Source of the DNA: Actinorugispora endophytica
GTDB taxonomy: Bacteria > Actinomycetota > Actinomycetes > Streptosporangiales > Streptosporangiaceae
Assembly: GCF_004363075.1 (NCBI RefSeq)
Contig: NZ_SNYN01000006.1
Location: 124,001-188,000, forward strand
DNA: 64,000 nucleotides
Reading direction: 5' to 3'
The first letter of the stretch is position 1, and the number at the start of each line of letters is the position of its first letter. Below the pieces are notes generated by a model. It made no database searches. It saw only the letters and a list, made by a program, of their open reading frames with translations, and was not told the DNA's origin. Made by a program: the position numbers and the translations under genes. Shown one piece after another: positions 63,212 through 64,000 of this stretch.

Positions 63212-63823
63212 GTGGAGACCGAGATCGAGCTGTGGGAGCTCGCCGGACAGGCCTTCGTCAACGCGGTCCCCGCGTTGATGGAGATCTATTCGGCCGCCAT
63301 GTCGCCGCCGAGGGAGCAGGTGTTCGGCAGACAGGCCATCATGCGCCAGCACGCCGCCTACCCGCTGTTCCACTCGGTGACCGCCGTGACCCCCGAGGGG
63401 GACGCGGTCGGGTTCGCCTACGGCTTCCACGGCCGCGCCGGGCAGTGGTGGCACGACGTGGTCACCCGCGAGCTGGAGCGCGGGGACCCGTCGGCGGCGC
63501 GCCGCTGGTTCGCCGACTCCTTCGAGATCGCCGAGGTGCACGTACTGCCCGCCTGGCAGGGGCGCGGGATCGGGCGGGCCGTCCTGCACCGGCTCACCGC
63601 GGCGCGCGCGGAGCGCGCCGCGGTCCTGTCCACGCACACCGGCCGGACCCCGGCGCGCTCCCTCTACGGCTCGCTCGGGTTCGTCGACGTGCTCACCGAC
63701 TTCTACTTCCCCGGCAGCCCGGAGCAGGCGTTCGCCATCATGGCCGCGCCCCTGCCGCTGCGGCGGCGCGGGGGGCCCCGGCGAGCCGCTGGTAGATCTC
63801 ACGGGTCGCGGTGGACTGGTTGA
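63212..63823 (+). CDS. GNAT-family N-acetyltransferase
   Basis: 203 residues. The acetyl-CoA motif VLPAWQGRGIGRAVL (near 113) and a following THTGRTPARSLYGSLGF are typical GNAT elements. GTG 63212 lies 6 nt after TAGGGT, so it is probably leaderless. The C-terminus is Arg/Gly-rich and overlaps the last 86 bp of metF on the other strand. Substrate unknown. Confidence 0.85.
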   Translation: METEIELWELAGQAFVNAVPALMEIYSAAMSPPREQVFGRQAIMRQHAAYPLFHSVTAVTPEGDAVGFAYGFHGRAGQWWHDVVTRELERGDPSAARRWFADSFEIAEVHVLPAWQGRGIGRAVLHRLTAARAERAAVLSTHTGRTPARSLYGSLGFVDVLTDFYFPGSPEQAFAIMAAPLPLRRRGGPRRAAGRSHGSRWTG

Positions 63824-64000
63824 ACGTGATGAAGTGGATGCCGGGCACGCCCTCGTCCAGGAGCCGCTCGCACAGCTTCGTGGCGTGCTCGACGCCCAGC
63901 TCGCGCACTGCCGCGGGGTCGTCGGCGACCCGGTCGAACTCCGCCGCCAGGTGGGCGGGGAAGGGCGCGCCGGACAGCTGCTCGGAGCGGGCGATGGTCG
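63738..64000 (-). CDS. metF: Methylenetetrahydrofolate reductase, C-terminal part (5' end outside window)
   Basis: Reduces 5,10-methylene-THF to 5-methyl-THF for methionine synthesis. Only the last ~87 codons are in the window. GVPGIHFITFNQSTATREIY is the characteristic C-terminal motif; upstream is RSEQLSGAPFPAHLAAEF. After it comes a short Ala-rich tail ending at TGA 63738. Its 3' end overlaps the convergent GNAT gene by 86 bp. Orthologue Rv2172c is at the same end of the syntenic block (from memory). Confidence 0.9.
   Translation of the reverse strand, partial: TIARSEQLSGAPFPAHLAAEFDRVADDPAAVRELGVEHATKLCERLLDEGVPGIHFITFNQSTATREIYQRLAGAPRAAAAAGARP

Overview
The window is chromosomal DNA from a very GC-rich actinobacterium. 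Many GTG starts, leaderless TANNNT-N6/7-GTG starts, a branched cytochrome bcc/aa3 respiratory locus, PASTA kinase and psp-type envelope stress genes all fit. The gene order and the palindrome-rich intergenic regions look like a Nocardiopsis-type Streptosporangiales genome, but the genus is an inference. Almost everything is core metabolism. From memory, gene order follows the block running from metF to dlaT/sucB in Mycobacterium tuberculosis (about Rv2172c to Rv2215) and its Streptomyces counterpart, so this is an ancestral actinobacterial segment with local insertions and replacements. No prophage, integron, CRISPR array, rRNA or tRNA gene was seen.

Layout. 1-6.5 kb (minus): cobU-cobS-pepA-lpdA-sucB, giving cobalamin nucleotide-loop assembly, an aminopeptidase, and the E3 and E2 of 2-oxoacid dehydrogenases (sucB runs off the left edge). 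6.6-11.5 kb: a small unknown protein, an aldo/keto reductase, a DUF3043 membrane protein, then pspA-pspAA-htpX-pspAB for membrane stress. 11.7-15.8 kb: glycerate kinase, Fe-S carrier ErpA, adenosine kinase, a stand-alone rpsD with an iron-box-like site, and a TusA-like protein. 16.1-25.6 kb: the respiratory supercomplex in two facing halves, ctaC-ctaD-ctaF (plus) and ctaE-qcrC-qcrA-qcrB (minus), with an L,D-transpeptidase lipoprotein between them.

26-35 kb: receiver-like protein, trpD, an AsnC-type sensor protein, a rhomboid protease, a DEDDh/GIY-YIG nuclease, a coiled-coil NYN protein and two NlpC/P60 hydrolases, the second behind a probable cyclic-di-AMP riboswitch. 35-45 kb: acyl-CoA ligase, glucokinase, a TetR/VOC divergent pair, an EEP nuclease, an esterase, PlsC and the MacRS two-component pair. 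45-55 kb: pfkA with a DasR-type operator over its -10, thiI, a class I-beta DAHP synthase behind an aromatic leader peptide and attenuator, a molybdopterin-domain protein, and a LytS/LytTR system next to a sodium:solute symporter. 55-64 kb: PASTA kinase, thiG-thiS-thiO behind a TPP riboswitch, an Rv2175c-type DNA-binding protein, thiE, an NmrA-like protein, a DUF418 protein, a GNAT acetyltransferase and the 3' end of metF.

The most unusual material is non-coding. Several families of long near-perfect palindromes share a GATCNTG-type stem base. A three-copy ~75-88 bp repeat is present. A ~350 bp element with 41 bp imperfect terminal inverted repeats (CTAGGGA ends) starts exactly at the macR stop codon, and a related repeat starts at the stop codon of the PASTA kinase. 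Other regulatory sites worth checking are the iron box before rpsD, the DasR dre-like site over the pfkA -10, the aro attenuator, the TetR operator and the direct repeat before glkA.
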